49,714 bases of DNA from Syntrophaceae bacterium (GCA_013388635.1 JACAEX010000101.1:1-49714), one strand, 5' to 3'. Shown: positions 25,941-35,714, numbered from the stretch's first letter. The notes: generated from the sequence alone by a model not told the origin. Translations and numbers: made by a program.

Positions 25941-26942
25941 TTAAGCGGATAGCAGCTCTTTTAATTTTGCGGTCAGAGCAGGCAGGACTTCTTTATAATC
26001 CGCCACAATCCCAAAGTGGGCTACGTTGAAGATGTTAGCCTCTTTATCCTTATTGATCGCCACAATATATTTTGATCCCAGACAGCCAGCGATATGGGAC
26101 ATGGCGCCGGAGAGGGCTACGGCTATGTATAATTTAGGGCTGACCACCTTTCCACTTTGACCCACTTGGGCTGAGGCCGGCACCCACCCCTCATCACAGG
26201 CAGGCCGGGTACCACCCACCGCACCACCCAGAACACGGGCTAACTCCCGGAGCATCCCAAAATTCTGAGCGCTCCCTATACCACGACCACCGCTGACCAC
26301 CACCTCAGCATCTTCCAGTTTTACCCCTTCCACTTCCTCTTTTATCCGATCGACAACCTTCACCTTAATCGCCGATGGGTCGAGCTTGTCCTCCACGGGA
26401 ATCACCTCACCCTGACGGGACTCATTCCGAACGGCTGGCGGCACTATCTTCGGCCTTATCGTAGCCATCTGAGGACGGGCAGATCTGGACACCACTGTGG
26501 CGTGGGCGTTACCACCAAAGACAGGCCTGGTAGCGAGTAAAAGTTGGGTGGTCGGGTCAATGGATAATGACAAGCAATCCATTGAAAGTCCACCTCCTAA
26601 GCGACCGTTGAGTCTCGGAGCTAAATCGCACCCGATATCCGTATGACCAAGAAGCATGATGGAAGGAAGCACTTTCAGACAAAGGTTTGCGGCCACCTGA
26701 GTATAGGCATCGGAATTATAATGATCCAGGAGACCGTCCTCAGCCACATAGACTTTGTCAGCCCCATAGGCGATTGCCTCCTGCCCCAGGCTACCCGTTT
26801 TACTACCCATCAATAAAATACTTAAGGTCTCCCCCAGCTGGTCAGAGAGCTTTCTTCCGATCCCAAGAAGTTCTATCGTGATGGGCGCTAATCTCCCTTC
26901 AGCCATCTCTCCACAAACCAAAACACCCTTGTGAGTATCCAT
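25941..26942 (-). CDS. etfA: Electron-transfer flavoprotein alpha subunit
   Basis: The 333-residue FAD-binding subunit of ETF. The C-terminal FAD domain shows QVGQSGKVVSPKLYIA, ALSGAMSHIAG and SKYIVAINKDKEANIF. ETF carries electrons between acyl-CoA dehydrogenase-like or other flavoenzymes and a quinone-linked oxidoreductase. It is the last gene of the minus-strand run starting with bamB, 57 bases behind etfB, and just downstream of the EMO-type gene, so its partner is likely that membrane protein. Sequence alone does not show whether this ETF bifurcates electrons. Confidence 0.93.
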   Translation of the reverse strand: MDTHKGVLVCGEMAEGRLAPITIELLGIGRKLSDQLGETLSILLMGSKTGSLGQEAIAYGADKVYVAEDGLLDHYNSDAYTQVAANLCLKVLPSIMLLGHTDIGCDLAPRLNGRLGGGLSMDCLSLSIDPTTQLLLATRPVFGGNAHATVVSRSARPQMATIRPKIVPPAVRNESRQGEVIPVEDKLDPSAIKVKVVDRIKEEVEGVKLEDAEVVVSGGRGIGSAQNFGMLRELARVLGGAVGGTRPACDEGWVPASAQVGQSGKVVSPKLYIAVALSGAMSHIAGCLGSKYIVAINKDKEANIFNVAHFGIVADYKEVLPALTAKLKELLSA

Positions 26943-26999
26943 TGATTACCCTCCATTCATCCTTACCCTCACCTTTACACAAAACCTTTTTTTAAGCAA

Positions 27000-27794
27000 T
27001 CATATCAGCTTGCTAAGCTTTAAAGCCAAATTGACAGCAGCCTCATTCGGAGTATTCCCGGTGACGATCTCGCACTCCGTCTTTCTCGTCGGCACGGAGA
27101 GACCGGTGATCTCGGTATGGGCCTTAGTCCTGTCCAGTTCCGAGAGGTCGGCCCCAATATCCTTTGCCTTCCAGACAGGAATCTGCTTTTTTCGAGCAAG
27201 CATGAGGCTCATGCCAGCAGGAAGCCGGGGAAGCCCGATCTCACTGCTCACAGTGACCACGCTTGGCATGGGGGCCTCCAACACCTCATAGCCGTCCTTC
27301 ACGATCCTCTTCACCCTGATGTTCTTCTCAACCACCTCGATCCCACAGGCAAGGGTAATGACAGGGATGCCAAGCATTTCAGCCAAGATGGAGCCAACCT
27401 GGCCAGCACCCCAGTCAGCGGCCTGTCGTCCACACAGAACCAAATCATACCCGCCAATTTTTTGTATGGCTTTCCCCAAGACATAAGCCGTACCAAAGCT
27501 ATCCAAGTTTTCAAAGGCCTCATCCTCGAGAACAAATCCTTCATCAGCGCCCATCGATAGGGCATGTCTCACCACGTCGGAAACTTTTCCTGTACCCATG
27601 CTGATCACGGTTATCTTCCCTTTGTGCTTATCTTTGAGCCGGCAGGCAGCCTCAACAGCTCTTTCATCATAGACGCTGATCACAGGCGGCACCCCAGGGG
27701 GAGGAATAACCTTTTTCGCTTCGGGGTCGATCTTAAATTTGGCTGGTGGTATCTCGGGGTCAGGTACTTGTTTCACACAGACAATCGTATGCAT
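27000..27794 (-). CDS. etfB: Electron-transfer flavoprotein beta subunit
   Basis: The 264-residue ETF beta subunit, which forms the heterodimer with EtfA and holds the second nucleotide (AMP or flavin). It has the opening VCVKQVPDPE, the recognition-loop region IQKIGGYDLVLCGRQAADWGAGQVG, and LPRLPAGMSLMLARKK. I start at ATG 27794, preceded at suitable distance by GAGAGGAG; the in-frame upstream codon at 27839 lies before that site. It is separated from the EMO-type gene by a large hairpin. Confidence 0.93.
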   Translation of the reverse strand: MHTIVCVKQVPDPEIPPAKFKIDPEAKKVIPPPGVPPVISVYDERAVEAACRLKDKHKGKITVISMGTGKVSDVVRHALSMGADEGFVLEDEAFENLDSFGTAYVLGKAIQKIGGYDLVLCGRQAADWGAGQVGSILAEMLGIPVITLACGIEVVEKNIRVKRIVKDGYEVLEAPMPSVVTVSSEIGLPRLPAGMSLMLARKKQIPVWKAKDIGADLSELDRTKAHTEITGLSVPTRKTECEIVTGNTPNEAAVNLALKLSKLI

Positions 27795-27856
27795 AAGCCT
27801 TACTCCTCTCTTAATTGATGCTCCGTGTCCATACGGCACCGAACCACGAAAATCGA

Positions 27857-27909
27857 TAACCCCCCTCTTTATCCCCCTTAATTTATTAAGGGGGGACGAA
27901 GGGGGGTTA
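27857..27909. repeat. Hairpin repeat between the EMO gene and etfB
   Basis: Outer arms TAACCCCCCT / AGGGGGGTTA and inner arms CCCCCTTAA / TTAAGGGGG, spanning 53 bases and including the EMO stop codon. The same layout recurs at 34437-34486. Confidence 0.8.
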
Positions 27910-29922
27910 AGATTGCTTCATAGCTGCTTCCACTACTTCAATAAGATCTCTTGCCTTCACCGAATCCTGAATACCTTTATGCTCAATCCCCTCCTCGAAC
28001 ATCTGCAAACAATACGGGCAGGCAGTCACTACCGTGTCTGCTTGTGTCTTGAGAACGTCTTCAATTCGCATAAAATTAATCTTGGTTGTTCCAGGCTGCT
28101 CCTCGATCCACATGTGTCCGCCGCCGCCTCCGCAACAGAAGCTCATATTTCGAGAACGTTCCATCTCCCTAAGCCTTGTCTTTGGAATTGCTTGCAACAC
28201 CTGGCGTGGTTCCCTATATATTCCATTATAACGGCCCAGATAGCAAGGGTCTTGATAGGTGATGATCGAACTAAGCTCATGGGTCAGTTTCAACCTCCCC
28301 TGTCCGATCAGATCAGCAATGAGCTGGGTATAGTGAAGCACCTTGAAGTCACCGCCGTACTTCGGGTACTCATTCTTGATGGTATGATAGCAGTGGGGAC
28401 AGGAGGTAATGATCTCTTGAACGTTGTGGCTTTTGAACATTTCGATATTCTGCTCTGCCATGATCTGAAATTGAAACTCATACCCTGCTCTTCTGGCCGG
28501 GTCGCCGCAACAGGTCTCGGCTTCACCCAACACCCCGAAGTCGATCCCAGCCGTTTTCATCACCCTCGTCATGGAAAGAGTGGCCTTCACATTGCGTTCC
28601 ACAAGGGCACCGGTGCAACCCACCCAGAACAGAGTATTCACACTCTCCCCTTCAGCTAATATTTTAAGATCCTGGCCACTGGTCCAGTCTCCCCTCAATC
28701 TCAGCGACTGGAGTCCGGCCCACGGGTGCCCTCTTGACTGCATATTTCTGAGCATCAGCTGGGCAGTTTCTGGCATCCTGCTCTGGGCCATCACCAGGTG
28801 ACGCCTGAGGTCAATGATCTTTACAATATGTTCCACATAGACAGGGCATGTCTCCTGACAAGCGCCACAGGTAGTGCACGACCAGATTTCAGATTCGCCT
28901 GGTGCTTCACCGACCAGGGGGGGAGTGCTCTCGGGTTGATTGGATGGGTTGTCAGCTGCTCTTAGCATATGGGCTTTAAGGTCCTGCACGACTTTCCTCG
29001 GCGAAAGAGGTTTACCGGTCGCCCATGCCGGGCAGGCGTCCTCACAGCGACCACAATTGGTGCAAGCGTCCAGATCGAGGAGTTGTTTCCAGGTAAAATC
29101 CCTAACACTTCCAACTCCAAGTGTCTCAGCCTTTTCGATGTCAATGGGCGCAGGGGTTCCTACTGGTCCCAGCGAGCGGAAAAAGATATTCAGGGGCGAA
29201 ACAATAATATGCTGGAGTTTAGAGAAGGCCAGACCAGAATAGAGGATAGCACCAATCGTTAAGGCAGAATGGAACCACCATAAAAATTTATGCCAGAGCC
29301 GAAGACCCTCCTGGCCCATTTCAATAAAAATTTTGGCGAAGACCCATCCCCCCGGGGACCATACAGCCCAATCTGGATGAGGTTTTATTTCAGTTACTGC
29401 CTGCCTTAGCCCTTCAACCATGTAACCCGTAATCAGTATCACTACCAGTGACGTCAGCACAATACCGTCGTCAAGGATGGTACTCAACCCTTTGGGTCTC
29501 AGAACGTAACGCCGGTAGATCGCCATGATTAGCCCGATCAGAATTAGGATACCGCCAAGATCGACGATGAGTGAGAACCAGAGGTAGGGAGTCCCGATGA
29601 GATGAAGGCCGCTGTAATAAGATACAGCATCAATCGCCGAGGCCAAAAGGAGGACGACAAAACCCCAGAAGATCGTAAGATGCATGATCCCGGAAAAGGG
29701 GTTGCGAAGAAACTTCCGGTGGAAAAAAACATCTACGATCGTGGTACGGATGAAAATCCCTATTCTCTTTCGAATCTCTTGCGACCGCTCATCTGGTCTC
29801 CCCTGTCGCCAAAGTTGATAGCGCCTATAAAAACTGAACAACCAGATGGCTATCGCCAGACCTGCTAATAGGTAAACCACGTAACCGTAAGATATATTCC
29901 AGAATACCTCTCGCGATGCCAA
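27907..29922 (-). CDS. EMO-type membrane FeS oxidoreductase (ETF:quinone oxidoreductase)
   Basis: A 671-residue fusion. The N-terminus has about five or six transmembrane helices like the heme b subunit of nitrate reductase (NarI), then two [4Fe-4S] motifs (CTNCGRCEDACP, CTTCGACQETCP at about residues 290-400). Two cysteine-rich CCG domains like heterodisulfide reductase HdrD follow (GCTG..CCGDPARR and DPCYLGRYNGIY..FCCGGGGGHMW). In syntrophic bacteria this architecture next to etfAB is the ETF:menaquinone oxidoreductase EMO. It lies between a DUF3795 gene and etfB, so it probably passes electrons between the quinone pool and ETF. A second paralogue is at 40364. Confidence 0.85.
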   Translation of the reverse strand: MASREVFWNISYGYVVYLLAGLAIAIWLFSFYRRYQLWRQGRPDERSQEIRKRIGIFIRTTIVDVFFHRKFLRNPFSGIMHLTIFWGFVVLLLASAIDAVSYYSGLHLIGTPYLWFSLIVDLGGILILIGLIMAIYRRYVLRPKGLSTILDDGIVLTSLVVILITGYMVEGLRQAVTEIKPHPDWAVWSPGGWVFAKIFIEMGQEGLRLWHKFLWWFHSALTIGAILYSGLAFSKLQHIIVSPLNIFFRSLGPVGTPAPIDIEKAETLGVGSVRDFTWKQLLDLDACTNCGRCEDACPAWATGKPLSPRKVVQDLKAHMLRAADNPSNQPESTPPLVGEAPGESEIWSCTTCGACQETCPVYVEHIVKIIDLRRHLVMAQSRMPETAQLMLRNMQSRGHPWAGLQSLRLRGDWTSGQDLKILAEGESVNTLFWVGCTGALVERNVKATLSMTRVMKTAGIDFGVLGEAETCCGDPARRAGYEFQFQIMAEQNIEMFKSHNVQEIITSCPHCYHTIKNEYPKYGGDFKVLHYTQLIADLIGQGRLKLTHELSSIITYQDPCYLGRYNGIYREPRQVLQAIPKTRLREMERSRNMSFCCGGGGGHMWIEEQPGTTKINFMRIEDVLKTQADTVVTACPYCLQMFEEGIEHKGIQDSVKARDLIEVVEAAMKQS

Positions 29923-29953
29923 AGGTTACTCTCCTTGTTTTATTAAGTCAAAT

Positions 29954-30445
29954 CTAATCCAAATCTACTTCTATCTTACATTGATTACATCTCACCGCGC
30001 CTCTAAAAAGTTTATTCCCACAATTAGGACAGATATAGCGTGCCTCTTCATCCTGAATCCATTTCTCAGCACCAAACTTTCGCCGGTAAGGAATCGCCCG
30101 CAAAATAACCTTTTTAGCGACAGCCATTGGAAAATTCTCAATGTACTGGCAAGGAAATTCATCGCATTGATGGCACCCTTCATAGCCCCTTTCTCTTGTG
30201 CACCTCCTGATCTCACACTGCTGGCAATGCATGAAGGGCTCATCCGATAAACAGCCCTTGCACTTAATATCTTCGATGGAAAGCCTTTCCGCGCTAGGAA
30301 GTTTACCTTTTCCGGGGGCTCCTCCCTTGTAAAGATCCAGTAACTTTTCCTTAAGTTTGAGATTATGATCACGGTGGGCGATATAAATCGCACAGACTCC
30401 ACAATAAAGACCACAGGGCGCAATAAAATCCGGATTGATCTTCAT
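29954..30445 (-). CDS. DUF3795 cysteine-rich protein
   Basis: A 163-residue DUF3795 protein of unknown function with many cysteines: CGLYCGVCAIY at the N-terminus, CKGC, CQQCEIRRC, GCHQCDEFPC, and a C-terminal zinc-ribbon type CPNCG and CNQCK pair. It is probably zinc-binding and cytoplasmic. It starts four bases behind bamF and 31 bases before the EMO gene, so it belongs to the operon. It could be an assembly factor or a small adaptor in electron transfer; nothing in the sequence decides. Confidence 0.8.
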   Translation of the reverse strand: MKINPDFIAPCGLYCGVCAIYIAHRDHNLKLKEKLLDLYKGGAPGKGKLPSAERLSIEDIKCKGCLSDEPFMHCQQCEIRRCTRERGYEGCHQCDEFPCQYIENFPMAVAKKVILRAIPYRRKFGAEKWIQDEEARYICPNCGNKLFRGAVRCNQCKIEVDLD

Positions 30446-30449
30446 AGGT

Positions 30450-31298
30450 TTAATTCTGCTTAGAGGATCCTTCTTCTCTTCCCTTTCTCACGATCTTTCT
30501 TTTCTCTTCAGGAATAGGAGGTGGAGGAGCCTCACCCATAAGCTTTAGGACTGCACTAAATCGAGGGGGACAAACCTCCAAACAGGTCCCGCATTTGATA
30601 CATTTCTCCTGGTCGATAATATGGATCAGGTTTTTACCGCTCAAAATAGCATCTGCAGGACATCTCCTCGCGCAGGTCATACAGGCCTGACACTTTTCCG
30701 GATCGATATAATAGGAGGGGACTTCACGTAATAATGTCTCTACCTCATCTCTGGTGAAGAGCTTGCTCCACTCTTTCGGATCCTTCAGTCGTGAGGATAG
30801 CTTATCTCTTTTGGCTATCTTCATATATGGGACCAACTTCATCATTTCATCCAGTTTGGCCCTTAACTCATTTTCATCTATTCCTTCACCTTTTCCGAAG
30901 GGTCCTATAGTCCTAACCTTGTTCACTAAGTCATTCACGGTATCGGCAAAGCGGCCTCCCTCACTGGAGGACATGAATTCGATCCTTAGTCTTTCTGGGT
31001 TCAGCCCTATGTGCTCCATTATTCTTTTACCTAAGAGCACCATGTTGAGCGCATGGTAGTTCCCATGGGTCGTATATTTGCATTCGTCAAGATAGCAACC
31101 CCCTATCAAAACCCCGTCCATTCCATTATGGAAGGCTCGAAGTATGAAGGCGAGGTCCACCCTTCCACTGCACATCACACGGATCAGCCTGATTTCATTT
31201 GAATATTGCAGTCTGGAAACTCCAGCCATATCCGCAGCGCCGTATCCTCACCAATTGCATACGAAACCTATGATTCTCGGCTTAAACTTAGGTGCCAC
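30450..31298 (-). CDS. bamF: BamF-like MvhD-type FeS subunit, selenoprotein (Sec17)
   Basis: A 282-residue protein if the in-frame TGA at 31248-31250 is read as selenocysteine. The family motif CNWCSYAGAD appears as CNW-U-GYGAAD, so U replaces the conserved cysteine at residue 17. The MvhD [2Fe-2S] domain runs on with VMCSGRVD and GGCYLDECKY, then two C-terminal [4Fe-4S] motifs (CQACMTCARRCP, CIKCGTCLEVCP). Start GTG 31298 overlaps the bamE stop by 11 bases; TTG 31304 fits the AAGGAGG site better in spacing and adds two residues. A SECIS-like hairpin lies 22 bases behind the TGA. Role by analogy: hands electrons to the HdrA-like BamE. Confidence 0.85.
31213..31225 (-). other. SECIS-like hairpin of bamF
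   Basis: On the minus strand CTGGA-GTT-TCCAG, a 5-bp perfect stem with a G-starting loop, begins 22 bases after the TGA. That position and the G in the apical loop match bacterial SECIS elements bound by SelB. Confidence 0.65.
31248..31250 (-). other. Selenocysteine codon (TGA) in bamF
   Basis: In-frame TGA between CNW and GYGAAD at the position of the second cysteine of the MvhD CNWC motif; see the bamF entry. Confidence 0.85.
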
Positions 31299-34200
31299 AC
31301 CCAATCTTTTTCACCTCCTTCGGCTCCCACCTATCTCCAACCGTTGCATCAATCTGGGCGATCAACTGTTCATCGGTAAAGTGTTTCAGTTGGATAGCCC
31401 CTGTCGGGCATTTTGTATTACAGAGACCGTCCCCTTTGCAGAGGACAGGGTTAATCTTTGCCTTTTCACCCTGGCGTGTCTCATAAAGTTCTAAGGCCCC
31501 ATAAGTACAGGCCTCGACACAGGCTCCACATCCCATGCACTTCTTCTCATCTACGATACAAACAGAGCCTGAAGCCACAACCGTATCATGGGAGAGAAGG
31601 GTGAGCACCCTGCCTGCAGCCCCATAGGCCTGGTTCACTGCCTCCGGTATATGCTTGGGATAGTGAGCCATCCCACAGAGGTAAACGCCATCTTCAACAA
31701 AATCGACCGGTCTTAATTTGACATGGGCTTCCTTGAAAAAATCGTCCGGTCCCAAAGAGGCCTTGAATAACTGAGATATCTGTTTGTTTCCCGAAGGGGA
31801 AACGGTGGCAGCAGCTAAGGCAAGCATATCGGCATCGATCTCGACCCTCTTGCCCAAAATAGGATCAGTGACGGTCACCCTTAAGATCTGCCGACCGCTC
31901 TCTTCAACGGCTTCCACCTGTGGCTTATCCCCCGGCTCATAGCGGATGAATTTGACATCCTTATCGGCCGCTTCCCGGTAATAATCCTCCTTGAAACCAT
32001 AGGTTCTTATGTCACGGAAGAGAATGTAGATATCCATCTTGGGATTGATCTCTTTTAGCTTCAGGGCGTTTTTGATAGACTCGCTACAACATATCCTGGA
32101 GCAGTAATTCCTCTCCTCATTTCTACTGCCCACGCATTGGATCATTACAAGAGTTTCTGCGGTGACGACCTTTTCATCTCTCCTCGCAATTCTCTCTTCC
32201 AGTTCCAGATTGGTCATCACCCTATCATCTTTTCCATAAAGATATTCAGTGGGTTTATATTCATCCGCACCTACCGCAATCACGGTTGCACCGTGTTTTA
32301 TCTCTGTGATCACTCCTTCCGACTTCACTTTGGTTACAAAATTCCCAACATAACCTTTGGCCTCAAGGATGGTGGCATCAGGATATACGCGGATGAGGGG
32401 GTGCCGAAATACTTTATACATCAGATCTTGCAAGTAGGCTTGGACATCCAGCCCCTCCAAAGTATAGTAAATTCTTCTCGCCATTCCACCGAGCTCTTTT
32501 TCCCTTTCTATCAGGTGGACCTCATGCCCCTGGTTGGCTATGGAGAGGGCACAGTTCATGCCAGCCAGGCCACCTCCAACCACTAAGGCCGCCTTGTTGA
32601 CCGAAAGCTCAAACTCCTGTAATGGCTCCAGCCGCAGAGCTCTGGCTACGGACAACCGGGTGATCTCTTTTGCCTTCTCCGTTGCCTCCTCCTTCTCTCG
32701 AGAATGGACCCAGGAACAATGCTCCCGGATGTTGGCCATGTCGAAGAAATATTGATTGAGTCCTCCTTCCCGAAGTGAGTCCCTAAAGGTGGGCTCATGG
32801 GTCTTAGGGGTGCATGCGGCAACCACTACTCGATTGAGCCCTTTTTCCTTGATTGCCTCTGTAATCTGTTTGGCTGAATCCGTAGAACAGGAGAAGAGCT
32901 GTTTGTCGACATGAACGACATGGGGGAGTTTCGAGGCATATTCAACCACAGATGGGACATCAACCACCCTTCCAATATTGGCTCCGCAATAACAGACAAA
33001 TACACCGACTTTGGGTTCTTCCTGTGAAACATCCTTTTCCGCTGGATAGACCCTTTCTGTGGTCAGTTTGTCTCGCCGATAGTCGAGCAGTTGACCGCAC
33101 TGGGAACCAGCTCCACTTGCAGTAAAAACCGATTCAGGGATATCCATCGGCCCCTGAAAGACCCCGCTTACAAAGATTCCTGGCCGAGCGGTCTCTATAG
33201 GATTGGAAGGATTGGTTTTACAGAATCCATGGGGATCGAGCTCGATGCCGAATTTCCTTGCCAGATCCTTTCCATCCGAGGGAGGGTTCAGCCCGATGGA
33301 TAATACCACCATATCGAATTCTTCCTCTTTTACCCCATCTTCAGGAGTCGAATACCGGATGGTCACATTCTTGCTCTTGGGATCCTCCCTCACTACTGAC
33401 ACATAGCTTCTGATAAATCGAACCCCGGGAAGTCTCTCCGTCCTTTCGTAGAATCGCTCAAAATCCTTTCCGAAGGAACGGATATCGTTATGGAAGACCG
33501 TGCACTCTGCTTCTAAGTCATGGTCTTTTGTCAAAATGACCTGCTTCTGGGTATAGGTGCAACAGACCGTCGAACAATAACTGTTTCCACCGGGAAGAAC
33601 CTGTCTCGATCCGACACATTGAATCCAGGCTATCTTCTTGGGATGCTTCAAATCAGAAGTCCGCCTGATCTCGCCTTCATAGGGTCCGGTAGAGCTCAAC
33701 AGCCGTTCATAGTCCATACTGGTGATCACGTTCTCAAACTTCCCGTACCCATATTCATCCCTGACCTTAGGATCAAATGGCTCAAAGCCTGGAGCGAGGA
33801 TGATCGCCCCCACATTGACTTTTACCTTCTCTGGAGTTTGAGTAAAGTCGATCGCCTTTTTCTCACATACGGCTTCACAGATACGACACTTCTTCTCTTT
33901 CAGGTAAAGACAGCTTTCATCGATATAGGTGATCAGGGGGATCGCCTGGGAAAAATGGATATGGATGGCTTTGTTCTTTGATATCTCTTGATTAAATGGG
34001 TCTGGAATCTTCACAGGGCAGTACTCTACGCAAGTAGCACAACCCGTACATCTGCTCTCTATGACATATCTGGGCTTTTTAACCAGCGTAACCTCAAAGT
34101 CCCCTGGTTCCCCAGTGACATTGTCGATCTCGGTGTAAGTCAGAAGCTCAATATTGGGATGCCGGCCGACCTCGACCAGTTTGGGCGACAGTATTCAGAT

Positions 34201-34410
34201 CGAGCATTCGTTGGTGGGAAAAGTCTTATCAAGCTGAGCCATATGGCCACCAATCGACGGCCCTCTGTCAACCAGGTAAACCCTAAAACCTGCGTTGCCA
34301 AGATCAAGGCCAGCTTGAATACCACTGATCCCGCCACCCACAACCATGACATCTCCAAAATGACTGTCTGTCAGAAATTTACAAAGTTGTTCAATTTGCT
34401 CTTTTTCCAC
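31288..34410 (-). CDS. bamE: BamE-like tandem HdrA flavoprotein, selenoprotein (Sec72)
   Basis: A 1040-residue protein read through an in-frame TGA (34195-34197). Upstream of it lies [14 protein letters not shown] and [18 protein letters not shown]; downstream the reading frame continues [18 protein letters not shown], the classic HdrA segment, so U72 sits at the conserved cysteine. The architecture has two HdrA units in series (second FAD motif [14 protein letters not shown] near residue 600), FeS motifs [12 protein letters not shown], then C-terminal [14 protein letters not shown] and [12 protein letters not shown]. The second unit has no FPTNEC motif. It is the flavin centre that would link BamDBC to BamF. 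Without Sec reading it would appear as two fragments (ends 34195 and 34014). Confidence 0.85.
34162..34179 (-). other. SECIS-like hairpin of bamE
   Basis: On the minus strand CTGGTC pairs with GGCCGG (two G:U pairs) around the loop GAGGTC. It starts 15 bases behind the TGA, and the G-rich loop begins 21 bases after it, as in bacterial SECIS elements. Confidence 0.6.
34195..34197 (-). other. Selenocysteine codon (TGA) in bamE
   Basis: In-frame TGA between NECSI and [11 protein letters not shown]; HdrA homologues have cysteine here and some methanogen HdrA proteins have selenocysteine. Confidence 0.85.
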
Positions 34411-34436
34411 TTTCCCCCGTCCTTATCTTGAATCCT

Positions 34437-34486
34437 TAACCCCAACCTCGCCTCCCCTTAAATTAAGGGGAGGAAGGGAGGGGTTA
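34437..34486. repeat. Hairpin repeat between bamD and bamE
   Basis: Outer arms TAACCCC / GGGGTTA and inner arms CCTCCCCTTAA / TTAAGGGGAGG with a one-base loop. Same layout as the repeat at 27857-27909, so probably copies of one dispersed element. In the minus-strand transcript it lies before the bamE start. Confidence 0.8.
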
Positions 34487-34521
34487 TTTTTAAAGGCTGA
34501 ATTTTGGGTTTGCTGTTTCCC

Positions 34522-35679
34522 CTATATTACCTCCTGTAAGACTTCTGTGATGTCTTTAATCTGGACGGCCCCACTATCCTTCAGACTTAACCGGCTATCC
34601 TCAAATTGACTGATGCAATAGGGGCAAGAAGTGACCAGCTCTTCGGCCCCCACCCCAATCGCCTGTTCTAACCTGATGTTGGAGAATCTCTCGGCCTTCG
34701 GGGTTTCCATCCAAATCCTGCCTCCTCCCATTCCGCAACAGAGGCTGTTTTCCCTCGAATCGGCCATCTCAACCAGTTCTAAACCGGGTATCCTCTTTAA
34801 CACCTCCCGGGGTTGATCATAGATCCCGTTATGCCGACCTAAGTAACAGGGGTCATGATAGGTCACTTTCTTCGCATACTCCTTGACAGGCTGGACCCTT
34901 CCCTCGTTCAGGAGCTCCAACAAATACTGGGAGACGTGGACCACTTCAAAGTTGGCCTTGAATTCGGGATACTCGTTTTTAAAAGTGTGATAGCAATGAG
35001 GGGAGGATACAAGGATCCTCTTCACCCCATGATCGACAAAGGTTTTGATGTTTTCCCTGGCCAGGCGTTTGAATAAATCCTCATTGCCCACTTTGCGGAC
35101 GCTCTCTCCGCAGCAATTCTCCTTGGAACCGAGTATCCCAAAATCGACCCCTGCCTTCAGGAGGATATTGGCCGTGGCTTGAGAGACCTTCTTCAACCTC
35201 GGTTCATAGCTGGGATAGCAGCAGGGGAAATAGAGCAACTCAGTCCCCTCGCTGAACTCCTTCACCTCCAGGCCCTTAGCCCAATTTGCCCGGTTCTCCG
35301 GCTCCTGTCCCCAGGGATTCCCTACACTGGCAATGCTTGTCATCACACCCCGAAGATTGGGGATGCTGGCGGGAACGACACCATCCGGTACCAGCAGCCT
35401 GCGCATCGCCCTCACAATGTCGATGGTCGCTACCCCTCTGGGGCATCGCTCGATACAGCTGCGGCAGGTGGCACATAGCCATAAGTCCTCCGATTCAAAA
35501 GGGACAGCGCCTAATTGTGCTTCATGGATCATTCTGCGGACAAGAAATCTTCTGACGCGATTCCACGGACATACCGTATCACATTTTCCGCATTGATAGC
35601 ATAATTTAAAGGCTTCTCCACCTGACTCTTTGATTCCGTCGATGACCACTTTCAAAGGAACGAGGGATATCGTCTCCAT
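34522..35679 (-). CDS. bamD: BamD-like HdrCB fusion FeS protein
   Basis: A 385-residue soluble protein. The N-terminal third has two [4Fe-4S] motifs (CYQCGKCDTVCP, CATCRSCIERCP at about residues 27-80). Two CCG domains follow, typical of HdrB/HdrD: FPCCYPSYE with ENCCGES and SPHCYHTFKNEYP, then HDPCYLGRHNGIY with LCCGMGGGRIW and SCPYCISQFED. It is expected to pass electrons from the flavin-containing BamE to BamC and BamB. It lies 35 bases behind bamC and about 110 bases before bamE, with a hairpin repeat in that gap. Confidence 0.88.
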   Translation of the reverse strand: METISLVPLKVVIDGIKESGGEAFKLCYQCGKCDTVCPWNRVRRFLVRRMIHEAQLGAVPFESEDLWLCATCRSCIERCPRGVATIDIVRAMRRLLVPDGVVPASIPNLRGVMTSIASVGNPWGQEPENRANWAKGLEVKEFSEGTELLYFPCCYPSYEPRLKKVSQATANILLKAGVDFGILGSKENCCGESVRKVGNEDLFKRLARENIKTFVDHGVKRILVSSPHCYHTFKNEYPEFKANFEVVHVSQYLLELLNEGRVQPVKEYAKKVTYHDPCYLGRHNGIYDQPREVLKRIPGLELVEMADSRENSLCCGMGGGRIWMETPKAERFSNIRLEQAIGVGAEELVTSCPYCISQFEDSRLSLKDSGAVQIKDITEVLQEVI

Positions 35680-35714
35680 AATCTCTTTGGATCCTTCTCT
35701 TTTGCCTCGATGTT

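Noticed and set aside
27739-28659. Plus-strand frame (306 codons) opposite the EMO and etfB genes
   Set aside because: It runs across two well-supported minus-strand genes and a hairpin, with no recognisable motifs.
31229-34195. Frameshift or pseudogene explanation for the two TGA codons
   Set aside because: Both lie exactly at conserved cysteines of two different families, frames are intact on both sides, and each has a hairpin at SECIS distance; random stops or errors would not do this twice.
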